A stretch of 64,000 nucleotides of DNA, from assembly GCF_900099675.1 (NCBI RefSeq), contig NZ_FNDQ01000001.1:1-64000 (forward strand), in the 5' to 3' direction. Within the stretch, counting starts at the first letter, position 1, and each line of letters begins with the position of its first letter. The notes beneath the pieces were generated by a model. That model did no database searches, was not told the origin of the DNA, and saw only the letters and a list, made by a program, of their open reading frames with translations. Positions 27,426-38,100 of the stretch are shown in pieces. The position numbers and the translations under genes are program-made. The stretch is from Myroides phaeus (GTDB taxonomy: Bacteria; Bacteroidota; Bacteroidia; Flavobacteriales; Flavobacteriaceae).

Positions 27426-30350
27426 TTAGTATCCGAATAAGTCTTCTAAACTCAACTCTTTTACATTACCCATTTTCTTAACAGCTTCCCAGTCAAGATT
27501 TTCTTTCTTACCTAATAAACCAACGTTAAACGATTTACCTTTTACGTATTTATTAAAGAAATCTACTAAATCTGTCATTGACATTTTTTCTACTTGACCA
27601 AAGATATCTTTGTTGATATCATAATCAATTCCTTTTTCTTGTAAAGACAACCAATAGTAGAAGATTTGTGCTTTTGTATAACGTTGTGTAGCGATACTTT
27701 TCAATACAGAGTTTTTAGCATTTTCAAATTGATTCTCTGCTTGTGGCATATCATTCATCAACTCCATCATTGCATCAACAGCTTGAGGCAATTTGTTTGC
27801 TTGTGTACCTACGTAAGCCATTACGTAGTTGTGTTTATCAGCTTTACCTGCATTCATATAATATGCATATGCAGAATAAGCTAATGATTTAGACTCACGA
27901 ATTTCTTGGAAAACAACAGAAGCCATTCCTCCTCCGAAATAGTTATTAAACACATTACTTGTAGCTAATAAGTTTTTATCAAATTTATGTTCTCTACCTC
28001 TATAAGAAATTTCAGCTTGTACCATATCGTAAGGAGCAAAATACAATGTTCCGTCTGTAGCTGGCTCAGCGTATACTTTAGCAGCAGGTACTTTTTTACC
28101 TTTTCCTAAGTTATGGTTCTCTACAATAGCCTTTTGTGTGTTTTTCAAATCGTTTCCGTAGTAGAAAACATCTTGATTGTAATCAAAAAATCCTCGTACT
28201 AATGAAGCTAACTCTTCTGGTTTGATCTCCTTAAGTTCTTTTTCGCTTAAGATATCTTTAAATCTACTTAACTCACCGTTAGAAACAATATAGCTATTTA
28301 ACGCTCTTTGAATTCCTCCCTTGCTTGATTTTGCATCAAAACGAGCTTTTAAAATTTGGTCTACCATATTAGCATAAGCGTCTGCATCAGCTTTAGCATC
28401 AGTAACCAAATGCTCTAACAATTTAATACCTGCAGGAATGTTTTCTTTAAGTCCTTTTATTGTAATATATGTTTTATCTGTACCTGTATTTAAACTGTAC
28501 TCAACACCCAATTTATAAAACTCTTTCTTAATATCTGCAGCAGAGTATTTACTTGTTCCCAAATAATCTAAATAGCTAATTGCTAACGATAATTTTTTGT
28601 CATTATCTGATCCAATTGGAGTAATATAAGTTACCGTAGCAAGATCATTTGTTGTATTCTTAATAGAATATAATTTTCCTCCTACTTTTCCTATTTTATC
28701 CTTTTTAATAGCAGAATCAAAATCTACAAATACAGGTTTAATCTCTTCAACTCCGATAGCTTTAAATTCTGAATAAAATTTAGATTCACTATCTCTATTT
28801 AAGTCAATTGGTGTAATACCAGGATTTTCAACACGTACTAAGTCTTTATTCTCGCCTTGACGCTTGTAAATAACAACATAGTTATCTGCGTAATTTTTAT
28901 TCACAAAGTCAACTACATCTTGCTTCGTCACTTTAGACATTCTTTCTAAATCAGAAACAGCTTCTTCCCAAGTTCTTCCATGAATAAAAGCTTGGTACAT
29001 TTCAGTTGCCATTGCATCATTACTCTCTAAAGCTTGCATTGAGTTTTTACGGAATTCATTAACTACAGCTTCTAACAACCATTCGTCAAACTCTCCTCTT
29101 TTTAATTTCTCAATCTCACCTAACAACAAGTCTTTCACCTCTTCTACAGTCTGTCCTTCATTTGGCATACCTGTTAATTGGTGAACAGAATAGTCCTTCA
29201 TAACCATTGGAGAACTTCCGGCATATAATGCTTTTTGTTTTTGGTTAATATCTAAGTCAATTAACCCAGCTTGACCGTTGCTTAACAACATATCAATTAA
29301 GTTCAAGTAAACAGCATCTTGTGTTTTAACTCCTCCTAAACGGAAACCAATTTCAACACGCTCGCTTTGTGGGCTATAAATATCTTTAACTTGAATCTTA
29401 GTTAATGGTTTTTCTTGCGCTACATACTCAGTAGGTTGTACTGCTTTTTTCATAGAACCGAAATAAGCATTTACCAACTTAATTGTAGGTTCAAATTCCA
29501 AATCACCTACTAATACTACCGCCATATTATTAGGAACATAGTATTGGTTAAAATAATTGTGGATTGCAACCATTGAAGGGTTTTTCAAGTGCTCAGAAGT
29601 ACCGATAGTAGTTTGTGTACCGTAGTGAGATTCTGGAAATAATAAAGACATCATAGCCTCGTGTGAAGCCCAATAATCATTATCTTGTCCTCTGTTAAAT
29701 TCTTCATATACTGCTTCTAATTCCGTATGGAATAAACGCAATACTAATTCAGAAAAACGCTCTCTTTCAACAATTAAGAATTTCTCTAATTCATTAGATG
29801 GGATAACATTTTTATATACTGTTTCATCAAACCAAGTATGAGCATTTGTTCCTGATGCTCCAATTGAAGCAACTGCTTTATCATACTCATTTGCAACAGC
29901 ATATTGAGATGCCGTTTTAGAAATAGCATCTATCTTTTTATAAAGTTCTTTTTTCTTTTCTGGATCTGTTTCTGCTTTGTGTTGCTCATATAGATCAGAA
30001 ATTTGTTTTAACAACTCTTTTTCTACTTCCCAATTTACAGTTCCTAATTTAGAAGTTCCCTTAAATACCATATGCTCTAAGTAGTGAGCTAAACCAGTAC
30101 TATCTTCAGGGTCATTATTAGATCCCGTTCTAACAGGTATATAAGTTTGAATACGTGGTTCATCGTGATTTTGAGCTAAATAAACCTTTAGTCCATTACC
30201 TAATGTATAAACTCTTGCCTTTGATGGGTCATTTTCAACGTATTCATATGTAAATCCGTTTGCATCTTTCTTTGTAACAGTTTTATATTGAGCTTGTAAA
30301 GAAGCACTCATAGAAAATATAAAACCAAAAAGTAAATACCTTTTTTTCAT
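27426..30350 (-). CDS. Secreted M16-family zinc metallopeptidase (pitrilysin/insulinase-like)
   Basis: Periplasmic or outer-membrane-associated peptidase of 974 residues. From the ATG at 30350 it begins with a signal peptide MKKRYLLFGFIFSMSASLQA. The inverted zinc motif HxxEH is at His89-Glu92-His93 ('GLAHYLEHMVFKGT'), with the third ligand glutamate expected in 'ELEAVYEEFNRG'. It contains two copies of the M16 architecture, as in full-length pitrilysins; the second copy lacks the motif. An in-frame upstream extension of 34 residues (to 30452) is rejected because a -7 box lies at 30380-30387. The substrate is unknown. Confidence 0.9.
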   Translation of the reverse strand: MKKRYLLFGFIFSMSASLQAQYKTVTKKDANGFTYEYVENDPSKARVYTLGNGLKVYLAQNHDEPRIQTYIPVRTGSNNDPEDSTGLAHYLEHMVFKGTSKLGTVNWEVEKELLKQISDLYEQHKAETDPEKKKELYKKIDAISKTASQYAVANEYDKAVASIGASGTNAHTWFDETVYKNVIPSNELEKFLIVERERFSELVLRLFHTELEAVYEEFNRGQDNDYWASHEAMMSLLFPESHYGTQTTIGTSEHLKNPSMVAIHNYFNQYYVPNNMAVVLVGDLEFEPTIKLVNAYFGSMKKAVQPTEYVAQEKPLTKIQVKDIYSPQSERVEIGFRLGGVKTQDAVYLNLIDMLLSNGQAGLIDLDINQKQKALYAGSSPMVMKDYSVHQLTGMPNEGQTVEEVKDLLLGEIEKLKRGEFDEWLLEAVVNEFRKNSMQALESNDAMATEMYQAFIHGRTWEEAVSDLERMSKVTKQDVVDFVNKNYADNYVVIYKRQGENKDLVRVENPGITPIDLNRDSESKFYSEFKAIGVEEIKPVFVDFDSAIKKDKIGKVGGKLYSIKNTTNDLATVTYITPIGSDNDKKLSLAISYLDYLGTSKYSAADIKKEFYKLGVEYSLNTGTDKTYITIKGLKENIPAGIKLLEHLVTDAKADADAYANMVDQILKARFDAKSSKGGIQRALNSYIVSNGELSRFKDILSEKELKEIKPEELASLVRGFFDYNQDVFYYGNDLKNTQKAIVENHNLGKGKKVPAAKVYAEPATDGTLYFAPYDMVQAEISYRGREHKFDKNLLATSNVFNNYFGGGMASVVFQEIRESKSLAYSAYAYYMNAGKADKHNYVMAYVGTQANKLPQAVDAMMELMNDMPQAENQFENAKNSVLKSIATQRYTKAQIFYYWLSLQEKGIDYDINKDIFGQVEKMSMTDLVDFFNKYVKGKSFNVGLLGKKENLDWEAVKKMGNVKELSLEDLFGY

Positions 30351-30379
30351 ATACCTTGGTGTTTTTTGTAAGTAATTAC

Positions 30380-30387
30380 CAAAGCTA
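30380..30387 (-). promoter_or_regulatory. Promoter -7 element of the M16 peptidase gene (TAGCTTTG)
   Basis: Exact TAnnTTTG match on the minus strand, 30 bases before the chosen ATG at 30350. It fixes the start downstream of the longer frame. Confidence 0.5.
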
Positions 30388-30429
30388 AAAATAAAATTGT
30401 ATCTGAGATAATTTAAACTCATTTTAATT

Positions 30430-30463
30430 AAAAAACCCACATATTTTATCAATATGTGGGTTT
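30430..30463 (-). terminator. Terminator of the PafA-like gene
   Basis: AAACCCACATATT/AATATGTGGGTTT stem with a T-run on the minus strand, 22 bases after the stop codon. Confidence 0.85.
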
Positions 30464-30484
30464 CAACTATAGTAATAATTATTC

Positions 30485-32149
30485 TTATTTTACTTCAACA
30501 GCTTCGTGAATTGGAGTTCCTATATTTCCATTAGGCACTTCTATTTTCAATATCTCAGCAATTGTAGGTGCAATATCTGTCATATGTGTTTCACGTAAAG
30601 TTTTACCTGGTTTAACACCCCAACCCATAAAAACAGCTGGAATATGTGCATCATAAGATCCCCAAGTACCGTGTGTAGTACCTTTTCCATCTTTTTTACC
30701 ACTAAACCATTGTGGCTCTAAAATATATTGAATTACACCACTTCTCTTAATATTATAACCATTTACAATACGTTCTCTGATCTTCTGTGGAATACTCGCT
30801 GTTGCTGCTTTATCCATATCAGTTACAAAAGCAATGCCTTCAATCTTTTTAAACTCTCTTACAATGAATTCTCTTATATCTTCTTCATCAAGACCTTCTT
30901 TTTCAATTAAAGCATTGTTTAAGTGTACTTGATAGTTTGTCAAACTTTTGATAATTCCTTCGTGTTTGAATTTAGTTTGTAACTTTTCGTTTAATACTTT
31001 CTTTGCTTCTACTGTATTAAAATAACCAGCATTACCTTTTTGATCTGCAAAATATTTAGGGTTATGTGCAGCACCATGATCAGCAGTCAAAAAGAAAGTA
31101 TAATTACCTTTTCCTACTTTCTCATCAAGGTAAGTTAAGAAAGAAGCAATATCTGCATCAAGTCTTAAATAAGTATCTTCTACTTCAATAGAATTAATTG
31201 CAAATTGGTGTCCTACATAATCTGTTGAAGACAAACTAACAGCTAAAAAGTCAGTTGCTCCATCGACATTGGCCCCCATTCTCTCACTTTCAATTGCTGC
31301 TTTTGCAAAATCTAAAGTTAAACTATTACCAAAAGGAGTCGCTTTGATTAAATCATAACCATTGTCCTTTTTTAATTGCACTAAATTACGTGGGAATACA
31401 GGTTTCTCTTCTCCTTTAAAAGGCTCCTCATATAAATTATCATCAGCCGTACTTAACACATAAGAATCAATCGGATATAACGTATTCCATCCATTCTTAA
31501 AGTATTTATCAGCTAACTTTTGTTTGTTGAAAGAATTAACCCATTTAGGCAGGTCTTTCATATAATATGTACTCGTAATCCAATCTCCAGTTGTACCGTC
31601 TAACCAATAAGCAGCATTAGCAAAATGTCCTGCAGGAAGAATACCTCCACGGTCTTTAATTGCAATACCTATTACTTTCGATTTAAAATTAGTTGCTAAT
31701 CTTAATTGGTCAGTCACAGTAGAAACTAATAAGTTCTTAGGTGATTGTTTACCAATCTTTCCTGCTCCACCACCAACTCCTTGTACATTATCATCTTGTG
31801 TACAATACATACTTTCACCTGTAGCTTGGATGATAAAGTCATTACCAGCAATACCATGAATAGCAGGCACACTCCCTGTATAGATTGTACTATGTCCGAT
31901 TGCAGTGTAAGTAGGAACATAGTCTATATAAGTATTTTCACTTGAAAATCCTTCATTCAACAAACGCTTAAATCCATTGTCAGAATAGCGATCATAATAA
32001 CGGTATAAGTAGTCCCATCTCATTTGGTCAACTACAACACCAACTACTAATTTGGGCTTTGGTAACGTTTCATTTGCTACTGCAGAAAGTGAAAATATGC
32101 AACCAATAGCTGCAAATAAAGTTGTTTTTAAATTCATCTGTAAACTCAA
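30485..32149 (-). CDS. Secreted alkaline phosphatase, PafA type
   Basis: Periplasmic zinc phosphomonoesterase. A signal peptide precedes 'KLVVGVVVDQMRWDYLYRYYDRYSDNGF', the characteristic PafA opening (about 33-60), with a threonine nucleophile in 'PTYTAIGHSTIYTG' (about residue 82) and metal ligands in 'TADHGAAHNP' and 'GTTHGTWGSYDAHIP'. This is the Bacteroidota phosphatase group reported to be expressed regardless of phosphate. Starts at Met1 (32149) or Met5 are both possible. It precedes the M16 gene but is separated from it by a terminator. No pho-box analogue was sought or seen. Confidence 0.9.
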   Translation of the reverse strand: MSLQMNLKTTLFAAIGCIFSLSAVANETLPKPKLVVGVVVDQMRWDYLYRYYDRYSDNGFKRLLNEGFSSENTYIDYVPTYTAIGHSTIYTGSVPAIHGIAGNDFIIQATGESMYCTQDDNVQGVGGGAGKIGKQSPKNLLVSTVTDQLRLATNFKSKVIGIAIKDRGGILPAGHFANAAYWLDGTTGDWITSTYYMKDLPKWVNSFNKQKLADKYFKNGWNTLYPIDSYVLSTADDNLYEEPFKGEEKPVFPRNLVQLKKDNGYDLIKATPFGNSLTLDFAKAAIESERMGANVDGATDFLAVSLSSTDYVGHQFAINSIEVEDTYLRLDADIASFLTYLDEKVGKGNYTFFLTADHGAAHNPKYFADQKGNAGYFNTVEAKKVLNEKLQTKFKHEGIIKSLTNYQVHLNNALIEKEGLDEEDIREFIVREFKKIEGIAFVTDMDKAATASIPQKIRERIVNGYNIKRSGVIQYILEPQWFSGKKDGKGTTHGTWGSYDAHIPAVFMGWGVKPGKTLRETHMTDIAPTIAEILKIEVPNGNIGTPIHEAVEVK

Positions 32150-32223
32150 TTTATATTATTGTGATAAGTGTTTCTTTTCTTGATTATACAAAACTATCAA
32201 ACTCCAGTCCGTTTCTATCATAA

Positions 32224-32262
32224 TTTCAATAAAAAGTTAGTTTTATCAACTTTTTATTGAAA
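32224..32262. repeat. Perfect 15-bp inverted repeat in a divergent intergenic region
   Basis: Arms TTTCAATAAAAAGTT and its exact complement are separated by 9 bases, in the 278-base spacer between the divergent PafA and HAD genes. It has no long T-tail, and it lies upstream of both genes, so an ordinary terminator role is unlikely; an operator or a cruciform-prone site is possible. Confidence 0.7.
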
Positions 32263-32392
32263 CAACACCAAAGTAATTCTTTACACCATAAGATATATTA
32301 ATTTAATGTTATCAAGTAAACAATAATGGTAAGTTATATAAATAACACAGCACTAAAAGCATTATAGATAAGTGTAAACGCTATAATATCTG

Positions 32393-32400
32393 TACCTTTG
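32393..32400 (+). promoter_or_regulatory. Promoter -7 element of the HAD hydrolase gene (TACCTTTG)
   Basis: Exact TAnnTTTG match, 28 bases before the ATG at 32428. Confidence 0.5.
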
Positions 32401-32427
32401 TGATTAAACATACATAAATATTAATAG

Positions 32428-33117
32428 ATGAAATCAATTAAAGTAGTAGCTTTTGACGCTGACGATACACTATGGGTCAATGAGCCCTATTTTAACGAAG
32501 CGGAGAAACAGTTTTGTATCTTAATGGAAGATTTCTTAACTCATCAGAGTATTTCTCAAGTGTTATTTAAAACTCAAATAGACAACCTCCCATTATATGG
32601 TTATGGGATTAAGGGATTTACTCTTTCAATGATAGAGTCTGCTTACAAAATATCTAAAGGTACAGTTAACCAAAAGGTCATTGATAGAATAATTATCATT
32701 GGAAAAGAGCTTTTAACTAAACCTATCGAGTTAATTGATGAAGTTGAAGACGTTTTAGAGGAGTTAAAGTCTAAATATAAATTAGTTGTTGCTACCAAAG
32801 GTGATTTGAAAGACCAACATAGAAAACTACACCATTCTGGTTTAGGTCCATATTTTCATCATATTGAAGTAATGACTGATAAAGAAGAGATTGACTATCA
32901 AAAATTATTAGGAAGATTAGATATTCAACCTGAAGAGTTTATTATGATTGGTAACTCATTGCGTTCAGATGTATTACCTGTATTGGAATTAGGAGGACAC
33001 GCAGTTCACGTGCCATTTCATACAACTTGGTTACACGAACACATTGACCACGAAATAAATCATCCAAACTTCACAACAATTAAAAAGTTGTCTGAAGTTA
33101 AAGATATCCTTTTATAA
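32428..33117 (+). CDS. HAD-superfamily hydrolase
   Basis: Cytoplasmic phosphatase-like protein of 229 residues. HAD motif I is 'AFDADDTLW' (about 8-16, catalytic Asp and general-acid Asp), motif II threonine is in 'LVVATKGD', motif III lysine and motif IV are in 'IMIGNSLRSDV'. The helical cap (about 20-100) marks it as the class of small haloacid dehalogenase-type phosphatases. The specific substrate cannot be read. It is a monocistronic gene, bounded by its own promoter and a terminator. Confidence 0.85.
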   Translation: MKSIKVVAFDADDTLWVNEPYFNEAEKQFCILMEDFLTHQSISQVLFKTQIDNLPLYGYGIKGFTLSMIESAYKISKGTVNQKVIDRIIIIGKELLTKPIELIDEVEDVLEELKSKYKLVVATKGDLKDQHRKLHHSGLGPYFHHIEVMTDKEEIDYQKLLGRLDIQPEEFIMIGNSLRSDVLPVLELGGHAVHVPFHTTWLHEHIDHEINHPNFTTIKKLSEVKDILL

Positions 33118-33118
33118 T

Positions 33119-33160
33119 AGAAAAGGGCAACCTCAACGAATTGAGATTGCCCTTTTTTTA
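33119..33160. terminator. Terminator of the HAD gene, probably shared with the efflux operon end
   Basis: Stem AAAAGGGCAA-CTCAA / TTGAG-TTGCCCTTTT with seven T residues on the plus strand; a shorter T-run is available on the minus strand, where the convergent barrel gene ends at 33176. Confidence 0.8.
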
Positions 33161-33175
33161 ATTCTAACAACTTAC

Positions 33176-33880
33176 CTAAAATTTATATCCTACAAAAACA
33201 CCGAAGTTTTGATTGTAGATTTTCTTGTCATACATTCCAGTATTTTCTTCTACACCAAATGTATTAGCATTATCAAATAAACTTGCAAAACCCCTTGAGA
33301 AGTTAGCTCCTACAAGTAGTCCAAACTTGAATTGATATTCTATACCTGCAACAATACCGTAGTCCATTTTTTGCAAATACTTACTATCTTCTTGATCATC
33401 GTCAATACCTCCAAAAATAGAATGATCTTTATAAGTATTTCCTTCCTCATCAATAGCTGTAATAGATGAATTTAATAACATATTTACATATGGACCTACA
33501 TATACTTGTAGTCCTTCTACTTTAAATACAGCACTGATTGGGTTTAAACGCAAACTATGCATTTCTAACTTTGCACTGATTACCTCATCTTCGATCTCTC
33601 TATTAAAACCAGTACCGTGATTTTGATAAAACAACTCGTGTTTCAATCCAAAGTATTTACCTACACAATTATCTACACTTACACCCGCAAAAAAATTATT
33701 ACGAGCATCTACTTTGCCATCGATTGCTAAATAATCAATATCACTACCTTTTAAAGTTGATTGTAACCACCCTGCTTTCACAGCAAATGTGGTACGTCCT
33801 TTTACTTCATCATTTATATTTTGAGCACTTACAGTTGTTATTCCTGCTAATACACAAAAACTTAATATTAGATTTCTCAT
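33176..33880 (-). CDS. Outer-membrane beta-barrel protein (PF13568-like), last gene of the efflux operon
   Basis: A 234-residue protein with a signal peptide (MRNLILSFCVLAGITTVSAQ) and alternating hydrophobic strands ending in the aromatic residue Phe ('FGVFVGYKF'), the outer-membrane insertion signature. It resembles the small porin-like barrels widespread in Bacteroidota. It begins 12 bases beyond the tolC-like stop on the same strand, so it is the fourth gene of the cusB-cusA-tolC unit. Its role in metal export is inferred only from position. Confidence 0.78.
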   Translation of the reverse strand: MRNLILSFCVLAGITTVSAQNINDEVKGRTTFAVKAGWLQSTLKGSDIDYLAIDGKVDARNNFFAGVSVDNCVGKYFGLKHELFYQNHGTGFNREIEDEVISAKLEMHSLRLNPISAVFKVEGLQVYVGPYVNMLLNSSITAIDEEGNTYKDHSIFGGIDDDQEDSKYLQKMDYGIVAGIEYQFKFGLLVGANFSRGFASLFDNANTFGVEENTGMYDKKIYNQNFGVFVGYKF

Positions 33881-33892
33881 AACTTACTTCTC

Positions 33893-35188
33893 TTAAAAAT
33901 CAATGTCCCAAATACCTACTGCTTTCTCTAACTCCACTAACGCTTCTGCATAACCAAATAATGTTTCTGCATACGCCTGTTGTGTTTCGTTATAAGTACG
34001 TTGTGCATCTAACACTTCCAATAAACTACTTGCTCCTCGTTGATAGCTGTATTTAATCCCTTCAAAAACTTCCTTAGATTCGCTTAACATACCATTTTCA
34101 AATCGGAAGATTTGCTTTTGTTTTGTCAAGTAATTTCTATAAGCCTGCGTTATCTCTTTTTCAAGTTCTAACTCAATAGCATTATATTCTAAATCTGCTT
34201 GTCTTTCTTCATATAACGCTGTTTTTAACCCAGCATCTTTTCGATTAGAAAACTTAAGTGGAATAGAAATCCCTGCTTTAACAGCAGTATTACCAGGTGT
34301 TGGAGCAACTGCATTTTTAACAAATGAATTGTTTTCTACTCCTACATTTAACCCTAAGTCAATTACACGTTCTGCTCTTGCTAAAGAAACTTGTCTACCA
34401 GCCACAACTTTATTTTGACGAGCAACTAAGAAGTCAGCTCTATTGTTTTGTGCAGTAATAATCAATTCATTTAAATCAAACAAACGGTCAAATTTATTAA
34501 ACTCACCTTTGGGAATGTAAACTGAATCATTTCTACTTGCACTGATAATATTTCTAATTTCAACAAGACTATTCTCCCAAGTATCATCTGCATCTTGTAA
34601 ATCATTCCACATAGACTTAGCTTCCAATTTACTTTGAATAGCATCTACTTTACTAATTTGTCCTAAAGAATAACGAATACTATCCGATTTAGCCACTTGT
34701 AACATTGATTCATAAGAATCCTTTTGAATATCAAAAAGCATCTTGTTTTGCAATGTTTCTAAGAATGCAATTGTAGATTCTGCACGAAGCGTTTGAAAAA
34801 ATTCTTGTAATTCAAGCTCTGCTAATACCTTTTGGTCTTTTGCTAAGTTCTTTCTCGCTTTTCTCTTTCCTCCTAATTCAAGATCCCAAGACAATTCTGC
34901 TTCAAAACCATACCCCATTTGCATACGTTTCTGCTGATTATCTACCCAGCCAAAGCTTAATTCTGGATCAGGAAAGACTTTTGCTGCTTGTACCTCAGCC
35001 TCAGCAATATCAATATTATATTTCTCCGCAGCATAACTTAAATTATTTGCTGCCATCTTACTCAAAAACTCTTGGTAAGTTAGCACACTTTTATTTGGAT
35101 GTTCTTCTGTGTGGAGCTGTGCAAAAGCCGCTCCACTACAAAAAACCATTAATAAACTTGCTTGTATATATTTTTTAAAAACTTTCAT
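33893..35188 (-). CDS. TolC-family outer-membrane efflux protein (CzcC/CusC-like)
   Basis: Trimeric outer-membrane exit duct for the RND pump encoded next door. The 431 residues have a signal peptide (MKVFKKYIQASLLMVFCSGAAFA) and two long coiled-coil repeats with the usual 'SLARAERVIDLGLNVGVENN' and 'SLLEVLDAQRTYNETQQAYAETLFGYAEALVELEKAVG' patterns. No lipobox is seen, unlike many CusC proteins. It lies 8 bases downstream of the RND gene. Confidence 0.9.
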   Translation of the reverse strand: MKVFKKYIQASLLMVFCSGAAFAQLHTEEHPNKSVLTYQEFLSKMAANNLSYAAEKYNIDIAEAEVQAAKVFPDPELSFGWVDNQQKRMQMGYGFEAELSWDLELGGKRKARKNLAKDQKVLAELELQEFFQTLRAESTIAFLETLQNKMLFDIQKDSYESMLQVAKSDSIRYSLGQISKVDAIQSKLEAKSMWNDLQDADDTWENSLVEIRNIISASRNDSVYIPKGEFNKFDRLFDLNELIITAQNNRADFLVARQNKVVAGRQVSLARAERVIDLGLNVGVENNSFVKNAVAPTPGNTAVKAGISIPLKFSNRKDAGLKTALYEERQADLEYNAIELELEKEITQAYRNYLTKQKQIFRFENGMLSESKEVFEGIKYSYQRGASSLLEVLDAQRTYNETQQAYAETLFGYAEALVELEKAVGIWDIDF

Positions 35189-35196
35189 ATCTGATA

Positions 35197-38100
35197 CTAA
35201 TTTTCTTCCATTGCCTCTTCTGTAAAATCACTGTCTTTCCCCCATTTACGCTCTACTAAATAATATAGAGCTGGTAAAACAAATAGTGTCAAGATAGTTG
35301 CAAACAACAATCCATAAACAATTACTGTTGCCAATGGACGTTGAACGTCAGAACCAATTCCTGTTGCCAAAGAAGCTGGGAATAACCCTAATACAGCTAC
35401 CGTAGCAGTCATTAATACGGGTCTAAAACGCTGTTCTGCCCCAAGTAAAACTGCTTCTTTCAATGCTGTTCCTTTTCTTCGCAAATCATTGATGTGGGAG
35501 ATCATAATTACCCCATTTTGAATAGCCACACCAAATAGAGCAATAAACCCTACTGCAGAAGAAACGTTTAAAGACATTCCTCTAACATTCAGAGCTAACA
35601 TACCACCAAATAAAGCTAATGGTACAACAATCATCAATAATCCTGCTTGTCTAAACTGACCAAAAGCACCGTATAACAATACAAACATCAAACACAAAGT
35701 CAATGGGATAATTACAGCTAAACGGCTATAAGCACGGTTTTGGTTTTCAAACTGTCCTCCCCATTCGATATGAAACTTCTCGTGATCATAAGTTACATTC
35801 TCTTCAATCTTTTGGTGTGCTTCTTTCAACAATGATGCTAAATCACGATTACGCACGTTTAACTTAACAGTTAAATGACGTCTATTCATCTCTCTTGTAA
35901 TTGTACTTTCTCCTGTACTTGTTTTAACATCAGCAACTTGTGAAAGTGGAATCTTAGCTCCTGTACTTGATGTCAACATTAAGTTAGCAATCTTCTCAGG
36001 GGTGTTTCTACTCTCTTCTGTATATCTCGCGCTAATATCATAAACCTTGTTTCCAATAAAGATTTGAGAAATTGCTTTACCTCCAATTGCTACCTCAATT
36101 AACTCTGCTACGTCTGAAACGTTTAATCCATACTGAGCAATTTTATCTCTATTTGCATGAATCTGTAATTGTGGCAATGGCGGCTCTTGGTCGATAGCTA
36201 AATCAACTGCTCCATCTACTGTTTTCAATGTTCCTAACACTTCATTAGCAATACGTCTTGTTTCATGGAAATCTTCACCATAAACTTTAACCACTAATTC
36301 ACTGTGAGCCCCAGATATTTTATCCATTACCCCGTCAATCATTGGTTGTGCAAAACCAACTGTAAACCCAGGTAATGATTCATATTCTGCCGCAAGCTCT
36401 TCAATTAAATCTTCTTTTGTTTTTCCGCGAGGCCATTCTTTGTAAGGTTTTATCCCGACAGAACACTCGAAGTGAGAAGGTGTAAATGGATCTGTACCAT
36501 CATCATTTCTTCCCGCTTGAACCATAATATAAGTAACCTCATCATATTTCATAGTTCTCGCTCGTAATGTATCACTTAGCTCTTTTGATTTTTCTAATGA
36601 AATACCTGGAGGAAGTGTTACTTGTAACCATATAGAACCTTCATCTAAAGGTGGTAAGAAGTCTTTTCCTACCTTCATACTTAATCCTACAGTAATTGCA
36701 AGGACAACTAATAAAGGGGCGAAAACCTGTTTCGGTTTATCAACAATCTTAATAATTCGATTGTGATATAGAGCTGTTAACTTCTCTAACCATTTATTGT
36801 GATATATCTTTCTTGGCTTTCTATAAACAGCATAAGCTAATCCAGGAATTAAAATTAGTGCAACTAATAATGCCCCAATTAAAGCATACCCCACTGTAAA
36901 TGCCATTGGTGTAAACAATTTCTTTTCAACACGTTCAAAAGCAAATAATGGTAAATAAGCTGTAATAATAATCAACGTAGCAAAGAAAATTGGTTTAGCA
37001 ACCTCTTTTGTTCGCTCTGCAATTGATTTCTCTTTTAATTCCTCTTTCGGATTATCTTCCCTCTTCTTCAGAATGGACTCCATCATTACAATTGCACCAT
37101 CGACAATAATACCAAAGTCAATTGCTCCTAAAGACAATAAGTTTGCTGGAATATTAGTGAAATGCATCATAATAAATGCAAACAGCAATGAAATTGGAAT
37201 AGTAATAGCTACTAATAAAGCTCCTCTCCAACTTCCTAAGAATACAATTAATACAATAACAACTAAACTAATCCCCTCAATCAAAGTTGTTGATACCGTA
37301 TGTAAAGTTGTATCTACTAAATCTGTTCTATCTAAAAACGTATGTATCTTAACTCCTTCTGGTAATAACCCATTATTCAGTTCATCTACATAAACATGTA
37401 TTTTTTCTAATACAACAGAAGGGTTCTCTCCTTTCAAAAGCAATACAATTCCCTCAATACTATCTGAGTAATCGCGTTCTCTATCTGTATATCCTAAAAC
37501 ACCTTTTCTTTCAACATTACCATACTTTAAACGACCTAAATCATTTAAAAACACAGGAATACCATTCTCTGCCTTTACAACAATTTTACCAAGATCTTCA
37601 AGGTCTTTCACTAATCCTATACCACGAACTACATAACCTAAATCACCTCTTGTTAATACACTTCCTCCTGCATTTACGTTGTTCTCCTCAATTGTCTCAG
37701 TTACATCACTTAAAGACAATCCGTATTGTTCTAATTTATGCGGATCTAATTCAATTTGAAATTGTGTTGTAACCCCTCCAAAATTAGTAACCTCAGCTAC
37801 GCCAGGTACTTGATTTAACTTTGGAATAATTACGAAGTTCTGTATATCTGTTAACTCACGTAAACTATGTCCATCTCCTTCAATAATATAACGATATACC
37901 TCACCAATTGGAGACGTTAACGGGTCAAGCTCTGGTGTTGCATCATATGGAAGTTCTACATCATTTAGTCGTTCTTGAATACGTTGTCTTGCAAAATAGT
38001 CTTCAATACCATCTTCAAAAACAATGGTAATCATAGATAAACCAAAAGTACTATTACTACGCATTACGTGCATACCTGGCATCCCATTCAAAGCTCGTTC

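Noticed and set aside
30351..30452. 34-residue N-terminal extension of the M16 peptidase
   Set aside because: A -7 box (30380-30387) lies inside it, and the signal peptide begins at the ATG at 30350.
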